This document shows, piece after piece, positions 1 through 14,100 of a stretch of 64,000 nt of DNA. The stretch lies in NCBI GenBank assembly GCA_964016885.1, contig OZ024740.1:296614670-296678669 (forward strand), given 5' to 3'. How positions within the stretch are numbered: the stretch's first letter is position 1; every line of letters begins with the position of its first letter. The notes below the pieces were generated by a model. It searched no databases, had not been told where the DNA came from, and worked only from the letters and a program-made list of their open reading frames with translations. The translations under genes and the position numbers were made by a program. Source of the stretch: Eledone cirrhosa. Taxonomy: Eukaryota; Mollusca; Cephalopoda; Octopoda; Eledonidae.

Positions 1-3000
1 ATTTGGGTGCCCCGTTTTTTATTTGGGTGTCCCATTTTTTTTATGGGGGTCCGTTTTTCATTTGGGCGCCCCGTGTTTTTATGGGGGGCCGTCTTTTATT
101 TGGTTGCCCGTTTTTTTATGGGGGGTCCGTTTTCTATTTGGGTGCCCCATTTTTTAATGGGGGGTCCGTTTTTATTTGGGTGGCCCGTATTTTTATGGGG
201 GTGTCCGTTTTTTATTTGGGTGCCCCGTTTTTTATGGGGGATCCGTTTTTTATTTGGGTGCCTCGTTTTTTATTTGGGTGTCCCGTTTTTTTTATGGGGG
301 TCCGTTTTTTATTTGAGTGCCCCGTTTTTTATTTGGGTGCCCCGTTTTTTATTTGGGTGCCCCGTTTATTTATTTGGGTGCCCGGTTTTTTATTTGGGTG
401 TCCCATTTTTTTATGGGGGTCCGTTTTTCATTTGGGTGTCCCGTTTTTTTATGGGGGGCCGTTTTTTATGGGGGTGCGTTTTTCATTTGGGTGCCCCGTT
501 TTTTATTTGGGTGCTCCGTTTTTTATTTGAGTGCCCCGTTTTTTATTTGGGTGCCCCGTTTTTTATTTGGGTGCCCCGTTTTTTATTTGGGTGCCCCGTT
601 TCTTTATGGGTGGGTCCGTTTTTTATTTGGGTGCCCCGTTTTTTTATGGTGGATCCTTTTTTTATTTGGGTGCCCCGATTTTTATGGGGGGTCCGTTTTT
701 TATTTGGGTGCCCCGTTTATTATTTGGGCGCCCCGTTTTTTTATGGGGGCCTTCTTTTATTTGGGTGCCCGTTTTTTTATGGGGGGTCCGTTTTTTATTT
801 GTGTGCCCCGTTTTTTAATGGGGGGTCCGTTTTTTATTTGGGTGCCCCGTTTTTTATTTGGGTGTCCCGTTTTTTATGGGTGTCCGTTTTTTATTTGTGT
901 GCCCCGTTTTTTATTTGTGTGCCCCGTTTTTTTATGGGGGGTCCGTTTTTTATTTGAGTGCCCCGTTTTTTATTTGGGTGCCCCGTTTCCTATTTGTGTT
1001 CCCCGTTTTTTAATGGGGGGGGTCCGTTTTTTGTTTGGGTGGCCCGTTTTTTAATGGGCGGGTCCGTTTTTTATTTGGGAGCCCCGTTTTTTATGGGGGG
1101 GTCCGTTGGGTGCCCCGTTTTTATATGGGGGGCGTCCGTTTTTTACGGGGTGTCCGTTTTTTTACGGCTCTCCGTTTTTTATTTGTGTGCCCCTTTTTTT
1201 ATTTCGGTGCCGCGTTTCTTTATGGGTGGCTCCGTTTTTTATTTGTGTGCCCCGTTTTTTTATGGTGGGTCCTTTTTTATTTGGGTGCCCCGATGTTTAT
1301 GGGGGTGTCCGTTTTTCATTTGGGTGCCTCGTTTTTTATTTGGGCGCCCCGTGTTTTTATGGGGGGCCGTCTTTTATTTGGTTGCCCGTTTTTTTATGGG
1401 GGGTCCGTTTTCTATTTGGGTGCCCCATCTTTTAATGGGGGGTCCGTTTTTATTTGGGTGGCCCGTATTTTTATGGGGGTGTCCGTTTTTTATTTGGGTG
1501 CCCCGTTTTTTATGGGGGATCCGTTTTTTATTTGGGTGCCTCGTTTTTTATTTGGGTGTCCCGTTTTTTTTATGGGGGTCCGTTTTTTATTTGAGTGCCC
1601 CGTTTTTTATTTGGGTGCCCCGTTTTTTATTTGGGTGCCCCGTTTATTTATTTGGGTGCCCCGTTTTTTATTTGGGTGTCCCATTTTTTTATGGGGGTCC
1701 GTTTTTCATTTGGGTGTCCCGTTTTTTTATGGGGGCCGTTTTTTATGGGGGTGCGTTTTTTATTTGGGTGCCCCGTTTTTTATTTGGGTGCCCCGTTTTT
1801 TATTTGAGTGCCCCGTTTTTTATTTGGGTGCCCCGTTTTTTATTTGGGTGCCTCGTTTTTTATTTGGGTGCCCCGTTTTTTATTTGGGTGTCCCATTTTT
1901 TTTATGGGGGTCCGTTTTTCATTTGGGCGCCCCGTGTTTTTATGGGGGGCCGTCTTTTATTTGGTTGCCCGTTTTTTTATGGGGGGTCCGTTTTCTATTT
2001 GGGTGCCCCATTTTTTAATGGGGGGTCCGTTTTTATTTGGGTGGCCCGTATTTTTATGGGGGTGTCCGTTTTTTATTTGGGTGCCCCGTTTTTTATGGGG
2101 GATCCGTTTTTTATTTGGGTGCCTCGTTTTTTATTTGGGTGTCCCGTTTTTTTTATGGGGGTCCGTTTTTTATTTGAGTGCCCCGTTTTTTATTTGGGTG
2201 CCCCGTTTTTTATTTGGGTGCCCCGTTTATTTATTTGGGTGCCCGGTTTTTTATTTGGGTGTCCCATTTTTTTATGGGGGTCCGTTTTTCACTTGGGTGT
2301 CCCGTTCTTTTATGGGGGGCCGTTTTTTATGGGGGTGCGTTTTTCATTTGGGTGCCCCGTTTTTTATTTGGGTGCTCCGTTTTTTATTTGAGTGCCCCGT
2401 TTTTTATTTGGGTGCCCCGTTTTTTATTTGGGTGCCCCGTTTTTTATTTGGGTGCCCCGTTTCTTTATGGGTGGGTCCGTTTTTTATTTGGGTGCCCCGT
2501 TTTTTTATGGTGGATCCTTTTTTTATTTGGGTGCCCCGATTTTTATGGGGGGTCCGTTTTTTATTTGGGTGCCCCGTTTATTATTTGGGCGCCCCGTTTT
2601 TTTATGGGGGCCTTCTTTTATTTGGGTGCCCGTTTTTTTATGGGGGGTCCGTTTTTTATTTGTGTGCCCCGTTTTTTAATGGGGGGTCCGTTTTTTATTT
2701 GGGTGCCCCGTTTTTTATTTGGGTGTCCCGTTTTTTATGGGTGTCCGTTTTTTATTTGTGTGCCCCGTTTTTTATTTGTGTGCCCCGTTTTTTTATGGGG
2801 GGTCCGTTTTTTATTTGAGTGCCCCGTTTTTTATTTGGGTGCCCCGTTTCCTATTTGTGTTCCCCGTTTTTTAATGGGGGGGTCCGTTTTTTGTTTGGGT
2901 GGCCCGTTTTTTAATGGGCGGGTCCGTTTTTTATTTGGGAGCCCCGTTTTTTATGGGGGGGGGTCCGTTGGGTGCCCCGTTTTTATATGGGGGGCGTCCG

Positions 3001-6000
3001 TTTTTTACGGGGTGTCCGTTTTTTTACGGCTCTCCGTTTTTTATTTGTGTGCCCCTTTTTTTATTTCGGTGCCGCGTTTCTTTATGGGTGGCTCCGTTTT
3101 TTATTTGTGTGCCCCGTTTTTTTATGGTGGGTCCTTTTTTATTTGGGTGCCCCGATGTTTATGGGGGTGTCCGTTTTTCATTTGGGTGCCTCGTTTTTTA
3201 TTTGGGCGCCCCGTGTTTTTATGGGGGGCCGTCTTTTATTTGGTTGCCCGTTTTTTTATGGGGGGTCCGTTTTCTATTTGGGTGCCCCATCTTTTAATGG
3301 GGGGTCCGTTTTTATTTGGGTGGCCCGTATTTTTATGGGGGTGTCCGTTTTTTATTTGGGTGCCCCGTTTTTTATGGGGGATCCGTTTTTTATTTGGGTG
3401 CCTCGTTTTTTATTTGGGTGTCCCGTTTTTTTTATGGGGGTCCGTTTTTTATTTGAGTGCCCCGTTTTTTATTTGGGTGCCCCGTTTTTTATTTGGGTGC
3501 CCCGTTTATTTATTTGGGTGCCCCGTTTTTTATTTGGGTGTCCCATTTTTTTATGGGGGTCCGTTTTTCATTTGGGTGTCCCGTTTTTTTATGGGGGCCG
3601 TTTTTTATGGGGGTGCGTTTTTTATTTGGGTGCCCCGTTTTTTATTTGGGTGCCCCGTTTTTTATTTGAGTGCCCCGTTTTTTATTTGGGTGCCCCGTTT
3701 TTTATTTGGGTGCCTCGTTTTTTATTTGGGTGCCCCGTTTTTTATTTGGGTGTCCCATTTTTTTTATGGGGGTCCGTTTTTCATTTGGGCGCCCCGTGTT
3801 TTTATGGGGGGCCGTCTTTTATTTGGTTGCCCGTTTTTTTATGGGGGGTCCGTTTTCTATTTGGGTGCCCCATTTTTTAATGGGGGGTCCGTTTTTATTT
3901 GGGTGGCCCGTATTTTTATGGGGGTGTCCGTTTTTTATTTGGGTGCCCCGTTTTTTATGGGGGATCCGTTTTTTATTTGGGTGCCTCGTTTTTTATTTGG
4001 GTGTCCCGTTTTTTTTATGGGGGTCCGTTTTTTATTTGAGTGCCCCGTTTTTTATTTGGGTGCCCCGTTTTTTATTTGGGTGCCCCGTTTATTTATTTGG
4101 GTGCCCGGTTTTTTATTTGGGTGTCCCATTTTTTTATGGGGGTCCGTTTTTCACTTGGGTGTCCCGTTCTTTTATGGGGGGCCGTTTTTTATGGGGGTGC
4201 GTTTTTCATTTGGGTGCCCCGTTTTTTATTTGGGTGCTCCGTTTTTTATTTGAGTGCCCCGTTTTTTATTTGGGTGCCCCGTTTTTTATTTGGGTGCCCC
4301 GTTTTTTATTTGGGTGCCCCGTTTCTTTATGGGTGGGTCCGTTTTTTATTTGGGTGCCCCGTTTTTTTATGGTGGATCCTTTTTTTATTTGGGTGCCCCG
4401 ATTTTTATGGGGGGTCCGTTTTTTATTTGGGTGCCCCGTTTATTATTTGGGCGCCCCGTTTTTTTATGGGGGCCTTCTTTTATTTGGGTGCCCGTTTTTT
4501 TATGGGGGGTCCGTTTTTTATTTGTGTGCCCCGTTTTTTAATGGGGGGTCCGTTTTTTATTTGGGTGCCCCGTTTTTTATTTGGGTGTCCCGTTTTTTAT
4601 GGGTGTCCGTTTTTTATTTGTGTGCCCCGTTTTTTATTTGTGTGCCCCGTTTTTTTATGGGGGGTCCGTTTTTTATTTGAGTGCCCCGTTTTTTATTTGG
4701 GTGCCCCGTTTCCTATTTGTGTTCCCCGTTTTTTAATGGGGGGGTCCGTTTTTTGTTTGGGTGGCCCGTTTTTTAATGGGCGGGTCCGTTTTTTATTTGG
4801 GAGCCCCGTTTTTTATGGGGGGGGGTCCGTTGGGTGCCCCGTTTTTATATGGGGGGCGTCCGTTTTTTACGGGGTGTCCGTTTTTTTACGGCTCTCCGTT
4901 TTTTATTTGTGTGCCCCTTTTTTTATTTCGGTGCCGCGTTTCTTTATGGGTGGCTCCGTTTTTTATTTGTGTGCCCCGTTTTTTTATGGTGGGTCCTTTT
5001 TTATTTGGGTGCCCCGATGTTTATGGGGGTGTCCGTTTTTCATTTGGGTGCCTCGTTTTTTATTTGGGCGCCCCGTGTTTTTATGGGGGGCCGTCTTTTA
5101 TTTGGTTGCCCGTTTTTTTATGGGGGGTCCGTTTTCTATTTGGGTGCCCCATCTTTTAATGGGGGGTCCGTTTTTATTTGGGTGGCCCGTATTTTTATGG
5201 GGGTGTCCGTTTTTTATTTGGGTGCCCCGTTTTTTATGGGGGATCCGTTTTTTATTTGGGTGCCTCGTTTTTTATTTGGGTGTCCCGTTTTTTTTATGGG
5301 GGTCCGTTTTTTATTTGAGTGCCCCGTTTTTTATTTGGGTGCCCCGTTTTTTATTTGGGTGCCCCGTTTATTTATTTGGGTGCCCCGTTTTTTATTTGGG
5401 TGTCCCATTTTTTTATGGGGGTCCGTTTTTCATTTGGGTGTCCCGTTTTTTTATGGGGGCCGTTTTTTATGGGGGTGCGTTTTTTATTTGGGTGCCCCGT
5501 TTTTTATTTGGGTGCCCCGTTTTTTATTTGAGTGCCCCGTTTTTTATTTGGGTGCCCCGTTTTTTATTTGGGTGCCTCGTTTTTTATTTGGGTGCCCCGT
5601 TTTTTATTTGGGTGTCCCATTTTTTTTATGGGGGTCCGTTTTTCATTTGGGCGCCCCGTGTTTTTATGGGGGGCCGTCTTTTATTTGGTTGCCCGTTTTT
5701 TTATGGGGGGTCCGTTTTCTATTTGGGTGCCCCATTTTTTAATGGGGGGTCCGTTTTTATTTGGGTGGCCCGTATTTTTATGGGGGTGTCCGTTTTTTAT
5801 TTGGGTGCCCCGTTTTTTATGGGGGATCCGTTTTTTATTTGGGTGCCTCGTTTTTTATTTGGGTGTCCCGTTTTTTTTATGGGGGTCCGTTTTTTATTTG
5901 AGTGCCCCGTTTTTTATTTGGGTGCCCCGTTTTTTATTTGGGTGCCCCGTTTATTTATTTGGGTGCCCGGTTTTTTATTTGGGTGTCCCATTTTTTTATG

Positions 6001-9000
6001 GGGGTCCGTTTTTCATTTGGGTGTCCCGTTTTTTTATGGGGGGCCGTTTTTTATGGGGGTGCGTTTTTCATTTGGGTGCCCCGTTTTTTATTTGGGTGCT
6101 CCGTTTTTTATTTGAGTGCCCCGTTTTTTATTTGGGTGCCCCGTTTTTTATTTGGGTGCCCCGTTTTTTATTTGGGTGCCCCGTTTCTTTATGGGTGGGT
6201 CCGTTTTTTATTTGGGTGCCCCGTTTTTTTATGGTGGATCCTTTTTTTATTTGGGTGCCCCGATTTTTATGGGGGGTCCGTTTTTTATTTGGGTGCCCCG
6301 TTTATTATTTGGGCGCCCCGTTTTTTTATGGGGGCCTTCTTTTATTTGGGTGCCCGTTTTTTTATGGGGGGTCCGTTTTTTATTTGTGTGCCCCGTTTTT
6401 TAATGGGGGGTCCGTTTTTTATTTGGGTGCCCCGTTTTTTATTTGGGTGTCCCGTTTTTTATGGGTGTCCGTTTTTTATTTGTGTGCCCCGTTTTTTATT
6501 TGTGTGCCCCGTTTTTTTATGGGGGGTCCGTTTTTTATTTGAGTGCCCCGTTTTTTATTTGGGTGCCCCGTTTCCTATTTGTGTTCCCCGTTTTTTAATG
6601 GGGGGGGTCCGTTTTTTGTTTGGGTGGCCCGTTTTTTAATGGGCGGGTCCGTTTTTTATTTGGGAGCCCCGTTTTTTATGGGGGGGGGTCCGTTGGGTGC
6701 CCCGTTTTTATATGGGGGGCGTCCGTTTTTTACGGGGTGTCCGTTTTTTTACGGCTCTCCGTTTTTTATTTGTGTGCCCCTTTTTTTATTTCGGTGCCGC
6801 GTTTCTTTATGGGTGGCTCCGTTTTTTATTTGTGTGCCCCGTTTTTTTATGGTGGGTCCTTTTTTATTTGGGTGCCCCGATGTTTATGGGGGTGTCCGTT
6901 TTTCATTTGGGTGCCTCGTTTTTTATTTGGGCGCCCCGTGTTTTTATGGGGGGCCGTCTTTTATTTGGTTGCCCGTTTTTTTATGGGGGGTCCGTTTTCT
7001 ATTTGGGTGCCCCATCTTTTAATGGGGGGTCCGTTTTTATTTGGGTGGCCCGTATTTTTATGGGGGTGTCCGTTTTTTATTTGGGTGCCCCGTTTTTTAT
7101 GGGGGATCCGTTTTTTATTTGGGTGCCTCGTTTTTTATTTGGGTGTCCCGTTTTTTTTATGGGGGTCCGTTTTTTATTTGAGTGCCCCGTTTTTTATTTG
7201 GGTGCCCCGTTTTTTATTTGGGTGCCCCGTTTATTTATTTGGGTGCCCCGTTTTTTATTTGGGTGTCCCATTTTTTTATGGGGGTCCGTTTTTCATTTGG
7301 GTGTCCCGTTTTTTTATGGGGGCCGTTTTTTATGGGGGTGCGTTTTTTATTTGGGTGCCCCGTTTTTTATTTGGGTGCCCCGTTTTTTATTTGAGTGCCC
7401 CGTTTTTTATTTGGGTGCCCCGTTTTTTATTTGGGTGCCTCGTTTTTTATTTGGGTGCCCCGTTTTTTATTTGGGTGTCCCATTTTTTTTATGGGGGTCC
7501 GTTTTTCATTTGGGCGCCCCGTGTTTTTATGGGGGGCCGTCTTTTATTTGGTTGTCCGTTTTTTTATGGGGGGTCCGTTTTCTATTTGGGTGCCCCATTT
7601 TTTAATGGGGGGTCCGTTTTTATTTGGGTGGCCCGTATTTTTATGGGGGTGTCCGTTTTTTATTTGGGTGCCCCGTTTTTTATGGGGGATCCGTTTTTTA
7701 TTTGGGTGCCTCGTTTTTTATTTGGGTGTCCCGTTTTTTTTATGGGGGTCCGTTTTTTATTTGAGTGCCCCGTTTTTTATTTGGGTGCCCCGTTTTTTAT
7801 TTGGGTGCCCCGTTTATTTATTTGGGTGCCCGGTTTTTTATTTGGGTGTCCCATTTTTTTATGGGGGTCCGTTTTTCACTTGGGTGTCCCGTTCTTTTAT
7901 GGGGGGCCGTTTTTTATGGGGGTGCGTTTTTCATTTGGGTGCCCCGTTTTTTATTTGGGTGCTCCGTTTTTTATTTGAGTGCCCCGTTTTTTATTTGGGT
8001 GCCCCGTTTTTTATTTGGGTGCCCCGTTTTTTATTTGGGTGCCCCGTTTCTTTATGGGTGGGTCCGTTTTTTATTTGGGTGCCCCGTTTTTTTATGGTGG
8101 ATCCTTTTTTTATTTGGGTGCCCCGATTTTTATGGGGGGTCCGTTTTTTATTTGGGTGCCCCGTTTATTATTTGGGCGCCCCGTTTTTTTATGGGGGCCT
8201 TCTTTTATTTGGGTGCCCGTTTTTTTATGGGGGGTCCGTTTTTTATTTGTGTGCCCCGTTTTTTAATGGGGGGTCCGTTTTTTATTTGGGTGCCCCGTTT
8301 TTTATTTGGGTGTCCCGTTTTTTATGGGTGTCCGTTTTTTATTTGTGTGCCCCGTTTTTTATTTGTGTGCCCCGTTTTTTTATGGGGGGTCCGTTTTTTA
8401 TTTGAGTGCCCCGTTTTTTATTTGGGTGCCCCGTTTCCTATTTGTGTTCCCCGTTTTTTAATGGGGGGGTCCGTTTTTTGTTTGGGTGGCCCGTTTTTTA
8501 ATGGGCGGGTCCGTTTTTTATTTGGGAGCCCCGTTTTTTATGGGGGGGGGTCCGTTGGGTGCCCCGTTTTTATATGGGGGGCGTCCGTTTTTTACGGGGT
8601 GTCCGTTTTTTTACGGCTCTCCGTTTTTTATTTGTGTGCCCCTTTTTTTATTTCGGTGCCGCGTTTCTTTATGGGTGGCTCCGTTTTTTATTTGTGTGCC
8701 CCGTTTTTTTATGGTGGGTCCTTTTTTATTTGGGTGCCCCGATGTTTATGGGGGTGTCCGTTTTTCATTTGGGTGCCTCGTTTTTTATTTGGGCGCCCCG
8801 TGTTTTTATGGGGGGCCGTCTTTTATTTGGTTGCCCGTTTTTTTATGGGGGGTCCGTTTTCTATTTGGGTGCCCCATCTTTTAATGGGGGGTCCGTTTTT
8901 ATTTGGGTGGCCCGTATTTTTATGGGGGTGTCCGTTTTTTATTTGGGTGCCCCGTTTTTTATGGGGGATCCGTTTTTTATTTGGGTGCCTCGTTTTTTAT

Positions 9001-11118
9001 TTGGGTGTCCCGTTTTTTTTATGGGGGTCCGTTTTTTATTTGAGTGCCCCGTTTTTTATTTGGGTGCCCCGTTTTTTATTTGGGTGCCCCGTTTATTTAT
9101 TTGGGTGCCCCGTTTTTTATTTGGGTGTCCCATTTTTTTATGGGGGTCCGTTTTTCATTTGGGTGTCCCGTTTTTTTATGGGGGCCGTTTTTTATGGGGG
9201 TGCGTTTTTTATTTGGGTGCCCCGTTTTTTATTTGGGTGCCCCGTTTTTTATTTGAGTGCCCCGTTTTTTATTTGGGTGCCCCGTTTTTTATTTGGGTGC
9301 CTCGTTTTTTATTTGGGTGCCCCGTTTTTTATTTGGGTGTCCCATTTTTTTTATGGGGGTCCGTTTTTCATTTGGGCGCCCCGTGTTTTTATGGGGGGCC
9401 GTCTTTTATTTGGTTGCCCGTTTTTTTATGGGGGGTCCGTTTTCTATTTGGGTGCCCCATTTTTTAATGGGGGGTCCTTTTTTATTTGGGTGGCCCGTAT
9501 TTTTATGGGGGTGTCCGTTTTTTATTTGGGTGCCCCGTTTTTTATGGGGGATCCGTTTTTTATTTGGGTGCCTCGTTTTTTATTTGGGTGTCCCGTTTTT
9601 TTTATGGGGGTCCGTTTTTTATTTGAGTGCCCCGTTTTTTATTTGGGTGCCCCGTTTTTTATTTGGGTGCCCCGTTTATTTATTTGGGTGCCCGGTTTTT
9701 TATTTGGGTGTCCCATTTTTTTATGGGGGTCCGTTTTTCATTTGGGTGTCCCGTTTTTTTATGGGGGGCCGTTTTTTATGGGGGTGCGTTTTTCATTTGG
9801 GTGCCCCGTTTTTTATTTGGGTGCTCCGTTTTTTATTTGAGTGCCCCGTTTTTTATTTGGGTGCCCCGTTTTTTATTTGGGTGCCCCGTTTTTTATTTGG
9901 GTGCCCCGTTTCTTTATGGGTGGGTCCGTTTTTTATTTGGGTGCCCCGTTTTTTTATGGTGGATCCTTTTTTTATTTGGGTGCCCCGATTTTTATGGGGG
10001 GTCCGTTTTTTATTTGGGTGCCCCGTTTATTATTTGGGCGCCCCGTTTTTTTATGGGGGCCTTCTTTTATTTGGGTGCCCGTTTTTTTATGGGGGGTCCG
10101 TTTTTTATTTGTGTGCCCCGTTTTTTAATGGGGGGTCCGTTTTTTATTTGGGTGCCCCGTTTTTTATTTGGGTGTCCCGTTTTTTATGGGTGTCCGTTTT
10201 TTATTTGTGTGCCCCGTTTTTTATTTGTGTGCCCCGTTTTTTTATGGGGGGTCCGTTTTTTATTTGAGTGCCCCGTTTTTTATTTGGGTGCCCCGTTTCC
10301 TATTTGTGTTCCCCGTTTTTTAATGGGGGGGGTCCGTTTTTTGTTTGGGTGGCCCGTTTTTTAATGGGCGGGTCCGTTTTTTATTTGGGAGCCCCGTTTT
10401 TTATGGGGGGGTCCGTTGGGTGCCCCGTTTTTATATGGGGGGCGTCCGTTTTTTACGGGGTGTCCGTTTTTTTACGGCTCTCCGTTTTTTATTTGTGTGC
10501 CCCTTTTTTTATTTCGGTGCCGCGTTTCTTTATGGGTGGCTCCGTTTTTTATTTGTGTGCCCCGTTTTTTTATGGTGGGTCCTTTTTTATTTGGGTGCCC
10601 CGATGTTTATGGGGGTGTCCGTTTTTCATTTGGGTGCCTCGTTTTTTATTTGGGCGCCCCGTGTTTTTATGGGGGGCCGTCTTTTATTTGGTTGCCCGTT
10701 TTTTTATGGGGGGTCCGTTTTCTATTTGGGTGCCCCATCTTTTAATGGGGGGTCCGTTTTTATTTGGGTGGCCCGTATTTTTATGGGGGTGTCCGTTTTT
10801 TATTTGGGTGCCCCGTTTTTTATGGGGGATCCGTTTTTTATTTGGGTGCCTCGTTTTTTATTTGGGTGTCCCGTTTTTTTTATGGGGGTCCGTTTTTTAT
10901 TTGAGTGCCCCGTTTTTTATTTGGGTGCCCCGTTTTTTATTTGGGTGCCCCGTTTATTTATTTGGGTGCCCCGTTTTTTATTTGGGTGTCCCATTTTTTT
11001 ATGGGGGTCCGTTTTTCATTTGGGTGTCCCGTTTTTTTATGGGGGGCCGTTTTTTATGGGGGTGCGTTTTTTATTTGGGTGCCCCGTTTTTTATTTGGGT
11101 GCCCCGTTTTTTATTTGA
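1..11118. repeat. Higher-order repeat, six copies of ~1,862 bp
   Basis: The same ordered series of variant units recurs with a period of 1,861-1,863 bp. Equivalent points lie at 317, 2178, 4040, 5902, 7765 and 9627. Copies differ by very few bases. Diagnostic differences include CAC versus CAT in the stretch near 2,290, 4,150 and 7,876 versus 430, 6,013 and 9,738; a 7- or 8-G run near 1,014, 2,875, 4,737, 6,599, 8,461 and 10,323; and a 7- or 9-G run about 80 bp further on. Such near-identity over 11 kb points to recent amplification of a whole block rather than of single units. The last copy diverges after about 11,118. Confidence 0.93.
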
Positions 11119-14100
11119 GTGCCCCGTTTTTTTATTGGGGGGTGTCCGTTTTTTTGGGTACCACGTTTTTTATTTGGGTGCCCTGTTTTTTATGGGGGGT
11201 CCGTTTTTTATTTGGGTGTGCCGTTTTTTTATGGTGGGTCCATTTTTTATTTGGGTGCCCCATTTTCTTATGGGGGTCCGTTTTTTATCTGGGTGCCCCG
11301 TTTTTTAATGGGTGGGTCCGTATTTTATTTGGGTGCCCCGTTTTTTTATTTGGGGGTCCGTTTTTCATTTGGGTGCCCCGTTTTTTATGTGGGGTCCGTT
11401 TTTTATTTGGGTGACCCGTTTTTTATTTGGGTGCCCCGTTTTTTTATGCGGGGGGGGGGACGTTTTTTATTTGGGTGCCCCGTTTTTTTATGGGGGGGTC
11501 TGTTTTTTATTTGGGTGCCCCATTTTTATTTGGGTGCCCCGTTTTTTTTATAGGGGCGTCCGTTTTTTATTTGGGTACCCCGTTTTTTACTTGGGTGCCC
11601 CGTTTTTTTACGGGGGGTCCGTTTTTTATGGGGGGTCCGTTTTTTATTCGGGTGCCCCGCTTTTTTTTATTGGGGGGGAGTTTTTTAATTGGGTGCCCCG
11701 TTTTTTTATGGCGGTCCGTCTTTTATTTGGGTACCCCGTTCTTTATTTGGGTGCCCCGTTTTCTTTTATGGGGGTTTTCATTTTTTATTTGGGCGCCCCG
11801 TTTTTTACTTGGGTGCCCCGTTTCTTTATTTGGGTGTCCCGTTTTTTTATGGGTGTGTCCGTTTTTCATTTGGGTGCACCGTTTCTTATTTGGGTGTCCC
11901 GTTTCTTTATGGGTGGGTCCGTTTTTTATTTGGGTGCCCCGTTTTTTATGGTGGGTTTTTTTTTTAATTGGGTGCCCTGATTTTTATGGGGGGGTCCGTT
12001 TTTTATTTGGGTGCCCCGTTTTTTATTTGGGCGCCCCGTTTTTTTATGGGGGGCCTTCTTTTATTTGAGTGCCCGTTTTTTTTATGGTGTCCGTTTTTTA
12101 TTTGGGTGCCCCGTTGATTTATGGGGGGTCCGTTTTTTATTTGGGTGCACCTTTTTTATTTGGGTGCCCCGTTTTTTTTATAGGGGGGTCCGTTTTTTAT
12201 TTGGATATCCGGTTTTTTTATGGGGGGCGTCCGTTTATTATTTGGGTATCCCGTTTTTTATTTGGGTGCCCCGTTTCTTTATGGGGGGTCCGTTTTTTAT
12301 TTGGGTGCCCCGTTTCTTTATGGGGGGTCCGTTTTTCATTTGGGTGCCCCGTTTTTTATTTGGGTGTCCCGTTTTTTATGGGGGGTCCGTTTTTTATTTG
12401 GGTGTCCCGTTTAATACGGGGAGGTCCGTTTTTTATTTGGGTGCCCCGTTTTTTTATGGGTGGCTCCGTTTTTTATTTGGGTGCCCCATTTTTTATTTGG
12501 GTGTCCCGTTTATTTATGGGCGGGGTCCGTTTTTTTATTTGGGTGCCCCTTTTTTTATGGGGGGTCCGTTTTTTATTTGGGTGCCCCGTTTCTTTATGGG
12601 CGGGTCCGTTTTTTATTTGGGTGACCCGTTTTTTTATGGGGGTCCTTATTTTATTTGGGTGACTCGTTTTTTATTTGGGTGCCCCGTTTTTTGATTGGGT
12701 GCCCGGTTTTTTTATGGGGGGTCCGTTTTTTATTTGGGTGTCCTGTTTTTTATTTGGGTGCCCCGTTTTTATATGGGGGGCGTCCGTTTTTTATTTGGGT
12801 AACCCGTTTTTTATTTGGATGCCCCTATTTTTTATGGGGTGTCCGTTTTTTTATGGGTGTTCCGTTTTTTATTTGTGTGCCCCGTTTTTTATTTCGGTGC
12901 CCCGTTTCTTTATGGGTGGCTCCGTTTTTTATTTGTGTGCCCCGTTTTTTTATGGTGGGTCCTTTTTTATTTGGGTGCCCCGATGTTTATGGGGGTGTCC
13001 GTTTTTCATTTGGGTGCCTCGTTTTTTATTTGGGCGCCTCGTTTTTTTATGGGGGGCCGTCTTTTATTTGGGTGCCCGTTTTTTTATGGGGGGTCCGTTT
13101 TCTATTTGGGTGCCCCATTTTTAATGGGGGGGTCCGTTTTTTTTTTGGGTGCCCCGTTTTTTATGGGGGGGTCCGTTTTTTATTTGGGTGCCCCGTTTTT
13201 TATGGGGGATCCGTTTTTTATTTGGGTGCCTCGTTTTTTATTTGGGTGTCCCGTTTTTTTTATGGGGGTCCGTTTTTTATTTGAGTGCCCCGTTTTTTAT
13301 TTGGGTGCCCCGTTTATTTATTTGGGTGCCCAGTTTTTTATTTGGGTGTCCCATTTTTTTATGGGGGTCCGTTTTTCATTTGGGTGTCCCGTTTTTTTAT
13401 GGAGGGCCGTTTTTTATGGGGGTGCGTTTTTTATTTGGGTGCCCCGTTTTTTATTTGGGTGTCCCGTTTTTTATTTGAGTGCCCCGTTTTTTATTTGGGT
13501 GCCCCGTTTTTTATTTGGGTGCCTCGTTTTTTATTTGGGTGCCCCGTTTATTTATTTGGGTGCCCCGTTTTTTATTTGGGTGTCCCATTTTTTTTATGGG
13601 GGTCCGTTTTTCATTTGGGTGTCCCGTTTTTTTTATGGGGGTCGTTTTTTATGGGGGTGCGTTTTTTATTTGGGTGCCCCGTTTTTTATTTGGGTGCCCC
13701 GTTTTTTATTTGAGTGCCCCGTTTTTTTATTGGGGGGTGTCCGTTTTTTTGGGTACCACGTTTTTTATTTGGGTGCCCTGTTTTTTATGGGGGGTCCGTT
13801 TCTTATTTGGGTGTGCCGTTTTTTTATGGTGGGTCTATTTTTTATTTGGGTGCCCCATTTTCTTATGGGGGTCCGTTTTTTATCTGGGTGCCCCGTTTTT
13901 TAATGGGTGGGTCCGTATTTTATTTGGGTGCCCCGTTTTTTTATTTGGGGGTCCGTTTTTCATTTGGGTGCCCCGTTTTTTTATGTGGGGTCCGTTTTTT
14001 ATTTGGGTGACCCGTTTTTTATTTGGGTGCCCCGTTTTTTTATGCGGGGGGGGACGTTTTTTATTTGGGTGCCCCGTTTTTTTATGGGGGGGTCTGTTTT

